DNA of 64,000 nucleotides from Tubiluchus corallicola (taxonomy: Eukaryota > Priapulida > Priapulimorpha > Priapulimorphida > Tubiluchidae), in contig JAQGDQ010000196.1 of assembly GCA_030141605.1 (NCBI GenBank), forward strand, positions 186,001 through 250,000, in the 5' to 3' direction. The notes beneath the pieces were generated by a model. It did no database searches. It was not told the origin of the DNA and was given only the letters and a program-made list of their open reading frames with translations. The position numbers and the translations under genes were made by a program. Below are positions 1 through 34,756 of the stretch, piece by piece. How positions within the stretch are numbered: the first letter of the stretch is position 1; every line of letters begins with the position of its first letter.

Positions 1-344
1 TAGAAAAATCAGTTAGAAAATTAACCAGTTACAGTTACTTACATTAGTACATCAATCATAATTAAGGATACAGTAATTCCTCGCTTAACGGTGATAAGGC
101 GTGCTAAACGTGACGTTAAGCGAAAAATCATTAAACGAAACCTAACATCTACAGAAAATAATGTAGAAGAACTGAGATACGTTCCAGAGGCAAAAGTCAA
201 TGCTGGTTAATCATATAATTTCAACATTTTATGAGTTTCATTCATACTTCTACAGGTTGATTTTCTGTTTGCTTGAACTATCTTTCTTACCAATACCTAG
301 CCGCTAGACTGCTAGCAAATTCACTTTGGTCAATGTTGAAGCCC

Positions 345-359
345 TATATATACTTATAC

Positions 360-395
<36 letters not shown>

Positions 396-396
396 T
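345..396. repeat. TA/TG microsatellite
   Basis: Mixed (TA)n followed by (TG)n dinucleotide run. Low complexity, no coding. Confidence 0.9.
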
Positions 397-417
397 TTAA
401 TGACACTGAACGCTTGA

Positions 418-831
418 CAGCTTTTCTCACTTAATATATATATATATACAGTTAGTGGTTAAGTTAAACACTGCTCAGTGAAAGTCAAGCCCTGAAGCAA
501 TCTTGAAGTAGTAATAGCCTGGTGGCTGTAGCAACAGGTTGCAGATAAATTTCCTTGGCACAAAGTTTGAATTCAGGTGTCGTGCAAATAGCAAAGAGAT
601 TTCACTTGATACAAATGACTAGCATTTAGTACGTAGTCAGTCAGGAAGCAAAAACATCCCACCATTTTACTGTTTTGTATTAATAGTTCGTTTTTAGAAC
701 AGACAAATGCAATAACAATTTAGATGCTTCAAATTAGATAAAAAAGCTGTTGTTAAAATAAAAAATGACTTTGAGTAAAGTAGAAAAAAATCATTGTTAA
801 AATGAAATGTGCGTCATTAAGTGAGAAAAGC
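418..831. mobile_element. Candidate MITE with 15-bp inverted ends
   Basis: The segment gcttttctcacttaa near 420-434 recurs as its reverse complement, ttaagtgagaaaagc, near 815-829. The two enclose about 400 bp without coding potential. Paired ends of this size suggest a small non-autonomous DNA transposon. No convincing target-site duplication was seen, so the exact boundaries are uncertain. A similar tip (cagtaattcctcgcttaacg) occurs near 71-90 with a local hairpin partner cgttaagcg at about 113-121. Confidence 0.4.
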
Positions 832-1149
832 ACACAATCCACATTACATACAAGTACAATGCATATAGCAAATTCCTGTATAAGAATATAAACCTGGCAT
901 GTAAATAGGAAATACTGAGGAAGCACTATTTACTTGTATAAAGTTCTCCTAATATTACAGCTTACAGTGTTGGATAGAGGTTAAGCATAAATGACTGCTT
1001 TTCACGCATCCAATCGTCTCTGGATACTTCATTTATGTTGAATACTCTAGTAGGTGGTGGTGCTAATGATGTGATCAAGAAGATAATATCAGTGTGTTCT
1101 ATGTACAATGGGTAGTGTCAGGTTCCCTCAAAAATCCAAGTGCCTTGTT

Positions 1150-1968
1150 GTCATTGCGGAAGTCCAGAATTAATATATTTCTCCGGATGATTGGCCCAGA
1201 GTTGATCTAATTGAGCTTTAAATTGAGAAACTGAAGAAGCACTCACTACATACTCAGAAAGCTTGTTCAGGCACTTGCAATACGAGCTGCAAAGAAATTT
1301 TGTTTTCTTCCCCATTTTGAGCCAAATTTCTTATTGATTTTAAGGGAATGTCTTCTTGTCCTGTGATGTATCTGAAGTTCAAATATATTATTATTGTGTA
1401 TCCGGTCAGTACCCTTAATGATTCCAAATGTCTGGATCATATCTTGTTTGTGTCTTCTGTGATTAAGTGTTGTACGTCCTAAGTGTCTTGACCTATCAGG
1501 ATACGTTCTTTCAGCTATACCTGGTATGGTCCTAGCTGCTCGACGCTGAATGCTTTCAAGGTCACAAATCATGCCATGTCTAGATGGGTTCCAAATCAAG
1601 TCAGCATAGCCTAAGACAGGTCTTACCATAAATTTGTAAAGGTTCATTAACATATCAGTGTCCAAGTATCTGAAGTTACGCTTTATTAATCTGCCGTGAA
1701 TATGATTTGTAGACTGAAGCTTGTTATTCACAGTAATGCCAAGATCTTTTTACTCAGATAGGTATTCGATAGGTCTGAGACTACTATTATGTGTCATGAC
1801 ATATAGTGATTTACTTGATATTTGGTTACCTATTTTCCTGACTTTATCATGGTTAAAATTCATCTGCCAAGTATTGCACCACTTATGTGCAAGCTCTACA
1901 TTAATTTGCATATGATGTTGATCCTCAGTGGTGGTTACCATATTATATATTTTGGTGTCATACATCAT
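1150..1968 (-). pseudogene. LINE reverse-transcriptase C-terminal fragment
   Basis: Minus-strand reading frames at 1968-1750 and 1731-1267 are separated by a frame break near 1740-1750. The sequence resumes just after the FADD-type catalytic box (the remnant reads MYDTKIY). It continues through the thumb/connection region typical of jockey/CR1-group LINEs (LAHKWCNTWQMNFN, YKFMVRPVLGYADLIWNP, IQRRAARTI). After the stop near 1267 the same reading style continues to about 1150 (NKLSEYVVSASSVSQFK). The 5' side is cut at an AT microsatellite at about 1970-2000. It is non-functional; the catalytic domain is missing. Confidence 0.8.
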
Positions 1969-2173
1969 GTATATATATATACACGGATGTATATATATAT
2001 AATATCATTTTTGTATTTATTTTAAATTTTATCATACATTTAGAGTACGTAGCATTATATAAAAATTAAAAAAACATTTACTTTAACTATGCTATAAAGC
2101 TACAATTATATGCAATAGACTGAGTTCTTAAATCAGTCTGGGATCAACCTGGTCATCGCTGAATTTTTCTTAC

Positions 2174-2597
2174 TGAGCGAAAAGAATCCTGTCTTGACGG
2201 ACCCCATACCACATCTGCAACCTCGAGAATGGGTCTGATCAAAGACAGAAATTCAGAACCAAATATTATGTGAAAATTAGTGGTAAAAGGCGTTATCACC
2301 ATAATGGCTTAACAACACCAATGAAATTAAATGTTAAATCATTTTCCTTCAGTTCCACAAGAAATTGCCCATTGAAGAAATAACTAAAGTAATGAGTAAT
2401 GACAATGCAATTTCAATACATGTGAACTCTGATATTAAGTATGAGTACAAAAGTCAAGTAAAATGATTAAGATAGTCACACTAGATGTCAAAAACACACT
2501 TCCATGTAATACTTTCAAATGTGTAGTTAATTCATCACAATTTTTCACAGCAAAGCACACAAAACACATTTCTCACCTGTTCTCTGTCGGGTGCCAT
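2174..2597 (-). CDS. Candidate first two exons of an unidentified minus-strand gene (weak)
   Basis: The start ATG at 2597-2595 has a strong context (gccATGG). It opens a 7-codon exon (MAPDREQ) that ends at a consensus donor CAG|GTGAGA (exon 2597-2577). A second segment, 2234-2174, is bounded by a pyrimidine-rich acceptor ending gatcag and a donor TCA|GTAAGA. It continues the frame as THSRGCRCGMGSVKTGFFSL, in phase 1. No third exon could be found before the LINE fragment, and no family is recognised. It could be chance splice-like sequence; RNA evidence would decide. Confidence 0.22.
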
Positions 2598-3299
2598 GGC
2601 GATTTTTAAGTTTGCGCAGGGCAAAACGCGCACGTTTTAATTTAAATGTAGCTGCGAATTCGGTATTCCAAATTCGGGCTAAATTCTACAGTCTGTGCAC
2701 TTCTTCTGATAATAACTTGTTTCAAGCTGGTCAGGAAAACGTAACTAATTGCGTTTGTTTTCCCATTAAACTGATTCTGTACAAAAAATATAAAGTAATA
2801 ATAATTATAATTTCTTAAATAGTTTAGAATTGAAGGCCAAATTTACGTGGGCTTCATGCTGTAATTTTTACCGTGATTCGTGAAAAACAGAAAATTTGTA
2901 CATTATTGTTACATCTAATTTGGTTTCGGACACGGAAATTAAGACATTATATCAACAGGCGTATGGTATCGGCTTTTTTATTCCAAAAATAATTCCGATT
3001 TCTTAAAACTTCTGTTTCGTGAAATTAAGTTCCACAAAATTACAACAAAAATTTAATCTTGTGTACAAAAGGTTCTATGTTATTATGCCACCACAAGAAT
3101 TGTAAGTCGAAATGGCAACATCAGTTTTCAAACTAAAATTTTTGTTTTGAGGTCAATCTACTTAGATAAAAAAAGACCGTCTAGCGTTTTTCCACAGTTA
3201 AAGAGTAAGTAAGAATCTTTATTTATCACCTTTTTACAAGAAAAACAAAATCATTTGCACTAATTTTGTACTTGGAATCAGACTGCATCTGATATAATT

Positions 3300-4250
3300 T
3301 TACATACCATGAATGGTGAATTCATCTGGGTCATTATCTTCATTAGCAGCACACAATAGATCAGAGTAGAAAGAGACCGTATTAGTAAGATTCAGCAGTT
3401 CAGTCTGGTCACCCAGTGCATCAAAAAACTCATCCTCAGTTAGACTTTGATAAGGTAGTATGCTGTTAATACACTGCAAACAGAAAAAGGAATCGTTAGT
3501 GTTCGTTAGTAGAGCAAACTCATTATTGGATAATAAAGTGCAATTTCCGTGTATCCTATTTTTGGAGATATCACAAAAAATTGCACTTTGATTTATTCGG
3601 CATGGTTTATTGTAAGAAATGCAAGGGTAACGAATTACCATAATTCTGATAAAAAAACTAAGGTATATCTCTGCTTATTTACGTGTTAAATGAAACAATG
3701 AGGATTGACAATTTATCTTAATTTATTCAAGTCGGCTTCAGTCTTAATTTCAAAAGGCTCACATTCATCATTAACTTTTAAGTAGATACGTCCTTGATTA
3801 GTCCAAACTGATTTGTACTTTTTGAGTTTCTTAAGTGCTAGGCACTTGGTAAACAGGTCTTTTCTGCACCTTGTTAGACATTCGTTGATAAAGATTTTGC
3901 CATTTTTAAGAATGCTTAGCTTATGAAGGTCTGGCATTTTCATTTGGGATCTGTAAAACATGTCTCTTGTAGTCCTCTTCAGAAATTTACTATTATGGGA
4001 TTTGGTCCCTTCGATGATGTAACTCAATACGAGATACTAATATCATTATAAGTAACATTTAGTCCCATCAGGCCACCAAGTTTCACCTCAATATCATCCG
4101 TTTTTATGTTTTCCATTGGTGGAACACCACTAATCAGCAAACAGTCACTACGAGTGTACTGCTCGAGAGTATTTAGTTCATATTCTGTGTGTTGAAATTT
4201 TGTAGCAACTTCGTCTAGAGTGCATCTCAATGCATGGTTTTCATTTTTTT
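3300..4250 (-). pseudogene. LINE 5' part: ORF1 remnant plus N-terminal zinc-finger of ORF2
   Basis: Read right to left. 4230-4024 encodes an ORF1-like coiled-coil and RRM entry (LEQYTRSDCLLISGVP). 4027-3713, in another frame, continues with the usual ORF1 C-terminal signature (RDMFYRSQMK, FINECLTRCRKDLF, KYKSVWTNQGRIYLK). 3641-3300 begins an ORF2-like protein with a PHD-like Cys/His pattern (CISYNKPC, CDISKNRIHGNC, CLQC), then stops. One or more frameshifts are evident, for example near 4025. No endonuclease or RT follows in continuity. It is decayed and not a host gene. Confidence 0.7.
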
Positions 4251-6068
4251 GGTTTCATCTAATTCCTTCTTAATGTGTTGGTGATCATTTTTGATGTCTT
4301 CGTATTGAGCAGCAATGAATTGTTAACTTGAGGTTAGACTATCGAGTTCCTTTCTCATGTTATCAAATTCTAAGACCATGGTATTTTTAAGACCATTTAT
4401 AGCTTCAAGTAGTCGAGATTCCATGGAGTCGACAGGGTTGGCTACTGCTTGGACACCTGACCCAACTGTCACACTCTGACATGTATAACCTTTCTGGCTA
4501 GCAGATTGACAAAAACTTTAAGATACAAGAGTGGTAGATCTAGTTGTAGCATTAGTGGGTGTTGAGTTAGTATTTGTCTCAGTGCCTTGAGTCCCAGCAT
4601 TTGAAATCCTTGATGCATTATCTATGTTTGAGCTTACTTTAGATTTTTTGCTCCCACTCAGATTAGCATTATGTTTTTTATTGCCTTAGACTATCACTTG
4701 CTGATGATTCGGAACTTCTTGTTAGGTGGCCATGAGGCATTAGCTTACTGTTACATAAGTTTACTAGTGTCTGTTTACTACAGCTCGCTAAGTTTTGCTC
4801 AACTTCATGAATTGTTTGGCATAGAAAACTTCGAGGCTTTGCACCATTAGTAATGGCGGCTAGAACTACACTCCAGGTTGCGGCATACAGCAGTGTCAAG
4901 GCCACAACAAGTGCTGTACAAGAATACTGTCTTGTACGTTTGAACGTTCTCACCATGTTTGTTCTCCAAAGACTTCATAAGGTTGTCTGCCGAAGATTGC
5001 TTATATAAAGTTTGCAGGAATCAAAACTTAAGTAAATTAATTCTTTTTATTCATTTTGCTAATTTTTGTGCGAGCACCGAAATTTTGAAACGTCTCCGTT
5101 TTGGCGCATACGCACAGAGTTCTGGACATTTGTCAATGACATTCGAGTTGATCCCCATGAGGGTTGCCATGTGCTGGAAATCAATAGTATGTCCCACGTC
5201 CCGAGCGACCTGGTTACAATACAGTGTTTGTCCTGAATGTAGTAATAAGCAAACATTAATCACCATTCATGCAGAACACTATATGAATTTATCAATTGAA
5301 AATGCCACATTGATGTTAAATACATTAGAAATTTTTACAATTTTCCAAAGATACAAAAGTTTTAAACCAGAAATCAAAAAATAAATGGTTGAAAAACTGT
5401 CTGTCGCGATTGCTAAAGTTTATAGCAAGGGCTCTGTGTGTCCAGAATTTTCACTGCAACTAGATGAATTAGGAACGATATACAGCTGACAAGCAAAATA
5501 AATGTTCTGAGCTTTATTGTGCAGAGATAACACTAGGAAGCCATTAGTGTAATGCATTCTAGGCAGAAAAAACTGAGATCGGTTTTTCTCAGATGGAAAA
5601 TACCCGTTTATATCGGGTATTAAAAAATTAAATGCCGGAACAATGTCAGCTAATCATCAACAGAAAAATAAGCACACTTCAGTGATGTATAAAGCACTCA
5701 GAACATGGAGCAAAACAATAAATGCATCAACCAGTTTATATTATGCCCATCACTTAGAGAAAATAAAGCATTGATATAGATTTGTGGCCCAGAAAAAATG
5801 GAACATGATTCACTGGGTTATGGTACCTGGAATTTCTTAAGAGAGGAAGTGTACAATGGCCATACAAAGCCATTTGATGCCGAGGAACTATAGGCAAAAC
5901 TGTTGAGTATTGGGACCAAATATTGGTTAAAGAAGTGAAAAAAAATCTGTGAGCTATTTATTAAAGGTAACGCCTTCATATGTGGTAAAATAACAAATTA
6001 TAGAAAATTGCCTTAAACCTGCACTGAACAGCAAATCTATATTTTTGATAGATATTAAACTATAAACC
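4251..6068. other. Repeat-derived or unassigned sequence between LINE remnant and TTAA element
   Basis: About 1.8 kb without a supportable gene. The left part (to about 4950) may be the decayed upstream end of the LINE ORF1: short minus-strand frames with stops, including a 92-residue frame at 4956-4678 whose hydrophobic N-terminus resembles a signal peptide. A 141-residue plus-strand frame (4959-5384) and an opposite frame (5266-5051) overlap each other. Neither shows convincing splice context or a recognised family. Confidence 0.4.
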
Positions 6069-7482
6069 TTAAAGGAGAATATCATGAAAATCAAGTTAAA
6101 CTTATTTTATAGTTGCCTTCCCCGGGAACAACTTGGCAAAATTTTTTTAGCAGTACGTTGTCTAGTTAATGAGTAATTAACTTTTTTGTATCTCACGGGA
6201 AACGCCATGGAGCTGCACTTACGCCTCTCTCGGTGAAAAAATTGAACTAGCGCAGCTCAGGCTGATGACGTAACAGAGTGTATCCGCCAGCTTGTTGTGA
6301 TACTGTGGTACACAACTGGGCTAAAAATAAAGCTGTTATTACTACATTACAGCATTTGACCTTGGTTCGGATAGGTAGTCAGCTGATAGAAATGATTGTC
6401 TTTGCGCTCGTTAACATGTTTTCATCAAAAGCGATATATTTTTTATACTGTTGGAATATGCCTACAGCATATTGTGAAAATTCTTGTGGCATTAATTGAA
6501 AACATCGTCAGCAATACAAGCTGCAAAAATGTGGGCCTCGGTAACAAAAGTGCTTTTCTTCTAAAACAAGCTTTTCTTCTAAAACAAGTCCGATATAGTA
6601 ACTTCATTCTGCTAGAAGAATTAATGAATTTATAAACACGGATAAACTCACTGAAGCATAATTATAATGCTAGTGTGACAATTTTTAGTGACAGCTTCAT
6701 TTTATCAGCCTTGACAAAAAAATATGTGAACCCCGCTGACACAGAGACTATAACATATTAGCTGTAGACTTATTGATTAAACATATATGAACATTTTTAA
6801 CTTTGTCGTGTTTCAGTTATTTAAATCAGTAAGACTTTTAATACCAAGCAGAACTTTAACCGTTGTTCATTAGCTTCTGTTTTTACATGATAACGTCATG
6901 TTGTGTTTATTTTTACACAGCAGTATTATTAAAATATTAGGATTAGATAAAATTCTTGTGGTCAGTTGGACTGAAATAAAAATTAATGATAATAATACAT
7001 TCATTATTAATATAATTATTATCCACTTTTACAATATAAAAAACTAACGATATAATGTGATTCGATGACAAAATAATTATTAATTGCATTACATAATATA
7101 ATTGTGATATTTTTATTGAAATGGATACAAATCTCGAGATGACTAAACTGCATCGATAAACTATGCACTTGGGCTTAAAATGAAACAAAAAAGACACTAC
7201 AAAAAACTGCATCTGACTGAATCTCTCCGAAGTGTAAGCACAATATTATTAACACTAGATTCATCATGTTCTAAACTCACGTTTCAAAGCAAACAGACGA
7301 GAAATTATCACACAGGTTGTAGGAGTGATTACAGGTTTTTAGATTGTACTTTCATTGCTTCAATAATTTTCTGTTGCTCATTGGAAACTAAAAGTTATTA
7401 TATTTTGGCTTCGTATTTCGATATTTTCCGTCTGACTGAATTATTCAAGCTCAACTTAATTTTGGTGATATTCCCCCTTTAA
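6069..7482. mobile_element. Non-autonomous DNA element with TTAA flanks (piggyBac-like), copy 1
   Basis: It begins TTAA-AGGAGAATATCATGAAAATC and ends TTTGGTGATATTCCCCCT-TTAA. The ends are imperfect inverted repeats, and TTAA lies directly outside both, as expected for piggyBac-superfamily insertion. A second copy lies inverted at 41566-43478. The interior is AT-rich with no transposase reading frame. Compared with the other copy it lacks about 0.43 kb near its right end. The superfamily call rests on the TTAA duplications and end structure, not on a transposase. Confidence 0.75.
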
Positions 7483-8570
7483 ATTAACACAAAATTATTG
7501 CTTCATTGAATCATTTTTAATGGTGGCCCTTCCAGAATTCCGGTAAATCAGCCCGAGGATATTAATTACAATAAGGAACATAATATATATATATATTGTA
7601 ATATTAAAGGTATATATTATATGTATAATATATATTATATTATGTATATCTTTATATATTATATATATATGCACAAAATAATGAGCAACATTGTTAATGA
7701 CATCATAATGAACAACCGTTATATGCACAATGGTATTATTCTATGATAGAAAGTATATGGGACGCCGGCAATACATTTCTGACAAAAGCCTAGAATAATT
7801 TTGACAGTTTTGAATATTTCTAGCAGAAATTAGAATTTCAATATAAAGTGTAATACCTGATTTATTTTTTTCATATAATATATTATAAAAAGGATATTTT
7901 ACATTGTGGTTTAAACTGTTAGTCAATAAAGAATTTCAAAATAATTCACTTAAACCTTCTTACAGTGCATGTGCTGTGAAATAATCCTAAGTCACTGTTT
8001 TAGATGCCTGAGATGTGGCAGCCTTGGCCTCCATCCTAGTGTTCCTGCCTTGCACCCTATAGCTTATAAGTATTCTGCCTGGAAACTGTAGGATTGGATT
8101 TTCAAATAGTGAAAGAGATTTAAGAGGTTTATACCAGCATGCATACATGTTCAAAAACATGATCAAGAAAAAAATAAACTCCTGAAACGAACTCATGACT
8201 TCTTTTGATATTAGATTTTAAAAATAGACCAAATTAATACTGTAGTGAAAAAATGAGTACATGCTAGTTTTTTTTAATTTCGATAATGAGTGATGAAGAA
8301 CATCATTACTTAGGCTGCTCACACGAAAATTGTCAGTTAAGATTGTCTATGTTGTCTAAACAAGAAAATATATATGGACATTTGAATCTTACTGGTGGTT
8401 GTGTGTTGCTAGATTAAAGATTTATATTTCAAATTCATTGGAGAATATTTATATTTATTATATAAATGTGAGTGCACTTATAAAAGTTTTGTCATTTACA
8501 CATGTTAGCTTGTTACTGTCAGTCAATTTTTAGTTGTGTTTGGATATAGTGTGTAGTGCTACAAGTTTGG
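7483..8570. other. AT-rich intergenic sequence upstream of RAD54L2-like gene
   Basis: No gene can be supported. It contains strongly AT-rich palindromic stretches (about 7585-7670). The promoter and untranslated first exon of the helicase gene presumably lie here or further left, but I see no decisive core-promoter element. Confidence 0.5.
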
Positions 8571-8579
8571 TATCATGGT

Positions 8580-8700
8580 ATGACAAGAAAAATAGATTAG
8601 AAAGCTTAAAAAATTGTTTGCCAGATCTCTGGTATTGAACCCAGGTCTTCTGCATTTGTAGCAACAGTAGCCACAGAGGAATTTCTATTTTTTGCGCTAG
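8580..8700 (-). repeat. tRNA-derived SINE fragment
   Basis: On the minus strand the sequence reads through a perfect RNA polymerase III B-box (GGTTCAATACC at 8641-8631), with an A-box-like stretch near 8682-8660, then a T/A-rich tail. Its core (ctctgtggc ... agaagacctgggttc) resembles three copies at 47.1-47.7 kb. It lies just upstream of the first coding exon of the helicase gene. Confidence 0.55.
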
Positions 8701-8821
8701 CAAATAAGTTACATTAAGCAGCTTAGAATACTTAGAGCTAAGAAGTTTAAACAATGTAGCAAAGAGCATTTAAATCATCAAGAAATTGCTAAAACTAATC
8801 AATAGTTTGTTTTCAGAGCCA

Positions 8822-30893
<22,072 letters not shown>

Positions 30894-33062
30894 ATGGTGG
30901 ATTATGACACGCACTCTACCACTATTTAGGCTACTTACTTGGTTAAACCAAAGCTAGTCTGTTGATAAATGTAAACAGTTCAGTTAGTGCAATTATTGTT
31001 ACTTGAAGTGCATGCTTTCTTAGCTGTGCACATTTCATTACTTTGTTGTTTATAATTTCACTGTTTTTATTGTCAATGCAACATACCTAGGTAACAACCA
31101 AATGCACAGTTCCTATTGGCATCATACTTATGAGCATGTCCTCCAGAAATTCTTTTCTGAGCCCAAGAGGCAAGTTATCACATGTGTTTTTGCGTATACT
31201 TTCATTTTCAGTGGTTGCTAGAAAACAAAAACTTTCTTAGAAATTGCGAGAAAGTGATATTCAACATACCGATGTATGAGCTGTCGTCATCGAACATTTG
31301 CGATTTGTTGGGACTATCTCACGGACTTAAAAACTCAGAAGTTCAGATAAATAAGCAAATTTAGCTCTGTTGTATGTATTGCAAACTTGTATTTGACTTA
31401 TAGAACTCTGCAATGATACACTCTGATCTAGTTAACGACAACAGTGATGCACCGCCACCGAGTGTGCCATTTCAACACCGCTAAAAGAGACTTCTTTACT
31501 CATGACAATATGCATCGAAAGCTAAAATTTTGATCAAGTAAATCCAAACAAGTCCATGATTCTTCATAGCCAAATTTTGCCATATAAATTAGAAACAGCT
31601 TTAGTCTGTGATATTAGTTTACCTGCAACTTGACCTAAATAGCCTGTAAATACAGGTGCAATTTACACCTGTAGCAGCTAGCATACTTATAGCATTTATG
31701 TTTTGCGCAAGGCTATTTCATAATAAGCGTTTAAATGATAGAACATTCCACTTCACTATTATAAATCTAACAAACAACTCTTTGAAAGGGGAACAATTTG
31801 TTCAAAAGTTTTTACCCACATTTATTATAATTTTTATGGCTTGCTTAATAACTTAACTGTTTATTCTTAGTGTTGTGCATAAACAGTCTAATTCTATACT
31901 ATTAAAAAACAATTTGTTTATTCCTTGTGATTAACCCTTGCCCAATGGTCTTGTGTGTGTCCTATATCTCCAAAATTTGAAGTTTAATGTTCCATACACA
32001 AATGTAAATTAGTTGTGAATTAGTTATTAACAGTACTGTTGTTTAAAACACTGTGCTTGTATAAAACGAGGATCACAAAGAGCACAAGCTACTCTACAAT
32101 TTTCGCTGTTTCTGCGGTGTCACTATTTGGTTAGACAGGAACAAAAGAATATCACTGTGCAAGATACAAGTAACGCAATCAGATTTAACACTTATAATCC
32201 ATTTGTAACTACCACATTATTTTCAGCTAAATTTCTAGCATAACACTGCTTCTCTTTCTTGCTTCTGTTGCTATTTAGACATTTTCAGGATGAATATCAT
32301 CCCAATAAATTTTTTGAAATTCTTCCCTCTGCCCATAGATACCATTCATTTAATTCTCCAACCACAAGGACTAAATACTTTCTATTCTGTTGCATTTCGC
32401 ACTATCAGCAAGTGAATTTCAGTAAATATAAAATATTCTCTATATCACTGTGCATATTTTATTAGCATTTATGCGACAAGTGATTGAATTTATTTATCTG
32501 TTAATTTTCTTTTGTTGTAGTACAAAAAACGACATAAATTTCATTATATGTACTACAATACAGTGATAATAAATCACTTACTTATACCTCACTGTCATTA
32601 TTTTGTTTAGTGAATGCACAGAAAACAACATCAGACAAATGACTAAACTTTAAAACACTAGTAAGACCGAAGACTAAAGTATAAAGCTATAATATGAGCA
32701 TTCTCCGCTTACAATTTCATTATTATTATTTCTACACTTATTTGCTGGTTTATTAAGGAAACAATGAGTCAGCATGAAAATTTTGTAGTAGCAGCTAACA
32801 CTAATAATAAGTGCACAGAAAACTAGCAGAGGCAAGGGTTACTCTTATCCTCAATGCTATCCTTTCAACAATGATCTTCATTATGTGCATCACTAAAACG
32901 GTATTTGTTAGCTGTACTCTTAATACTTGGTCACATACAGTTAAGACTTAACTGTGCCCATTTGATAATGTCCAAAATGCGTATGTATAAAAGTTTTTGT
33001 GAAAATAATAAATATGTAGAAATGCATGTTTAACAATTATTTTGTTATATTTCTTTCTCTGC

Positions 33063-33103
<41 letters not shown>

Positions 33104-34756
33104 AGTAGGTTTTCTTATGTTAGATTCTTGCTTTAGGCTTAAGCGTAAATTGTAAATGTTAGTTGGTCTTCTAACTTGTGTGTTCTTAACATAATTATTT
33201 ATCCTGCATTCTGGTTCTGTGAATAATCATGCTCATGTTCTGAAGTTAAGCATTAATAACTGTTGTGTAATTTACTAAATAACGTAGTAATTATGAATGA
33301 ACCTATTTTGTTTTTTGTGTATATAAGTAGCGCTAGGCAACTTGAAGCAAAAAATGCTGCTTAGTATTATGCATAATTTACATGCAAATATGTACATTTA
33401 ACTCTAGAGTGCTTCGTATATGCTTACTGTACAGTCTTTTGCCATATGCTTATTGTAAAACTATTTTCTGATGTAAAGTTTATGTAACATCCATGTCTTG
33501 CTTATATGAAAGGAAGATACTATGTGTAATTGTGGCTCGACAAATAGAATCTCACAAATAAGTCCTGTTTGTGAATTAAACAATTCCTGTAATTACAGTA
33601 CCCATTACAAAGCTGTACAAACAGCAGCAACAATGATGCAAGCTTCTGAATGTGTGAAGTACAAAAACTATCTTGCAATATTGCACATTGATCTGTCTGT
33701 CAATTAGCATTGCCTTTGGCGTATCATTCGTATGGGTGCTAGAAGCCGCCGTTTTACCAATAATTTAAAATGCATAATTATCCTCCATTTTCATTAATTA
33801 TCATAGTAGGTCTTGTACAGCATCTGTGAAAATAAACAGTATTAATTGAAATATTTTCTTTTGAGCTTCTTTCATCATTCTGTTAATGTTTAACTTGTGA
33901 TTATATAGCAACAGGGATTATACATAAAAATTTTATAACAGTGAATCACAACTTCATTAGTAAAAATTTATTAACAGATTTATAACAACCTCTTCATTTA
34001 AATGTTGAGATCAAATGACAATTTAACACTGGATTTGAACACAGCTTTGAATGACACCGTGATGAAATCGCGATGACCTAATCTGATCTAGTAATTTTGT
34101 AATTCACCGGTTTGCCAAAAAAGATTGGCTCCGTACTTATAGTTCACATTTAATGTTCTACATATTATCTTGGTTGCACTGAGCATTGAGAAGTCAAAAT
34201 GACATCATATCTAATTTCTGTACAATTACTACAACTGTTATACTGTACAAAATTAGTATATTGCATTACAGTACGGAAATATACGCTAAGCAACATGATA
34301 CAACAACAAACAGGCATTGCTCATTCTTCGGTATGTAAATTGACTCACAAATTCATGCAAACGTGGATAAAAGTGCACCCTGGTATTTTTATAATATGGA
34401 TTCCACAAATTTGTGGTTTTACGTACTTAGTTTTGTGATTACATTTGCTCAATAATACATATTTCAAATGATGTCATTATACCTATTTTTTTATACTTGA
34501 AGACATCTAGTATGTAGCACTCACAAATATGATCACATGATTGCACAGATTGACCTGTTTTTCCAAATAATTTTGTCAAAGATTGAAATAAATGTGACCA
34601 TCATCTCGCTGTTAAGAAGAACAAAATTTAATACAGAAATTCAGTCCTTCAGGTAAATTTAGTCTGCAACTTGTTTCACCAGTATTGACTTTCAATTTGA
34701 ATGCATAAAACAAGTCCGATTATAAAAATAAAATCAACATTAATTAATCAATACTA
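30894..34756. other. Helicase-gene 3' UTR and convergent intergenic region
   Basis: AT-rich and without a supportable gene; the small reading frames here have no splice or family support. Candidate polyadenylation hexamers AATAAA on the plus strand occur at 32568-32573 and 33831-33836. The latter is followed by a T-rich stretch. The true 3' end of the helicase transcript cannot be fixed from sequence. Confidence 0.5.
33065..33096. repeat. (AT)n microsatellite
   Basis: Uninterrupted AT run in the region 3' of the helicase gene. Confidence 0.95.
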
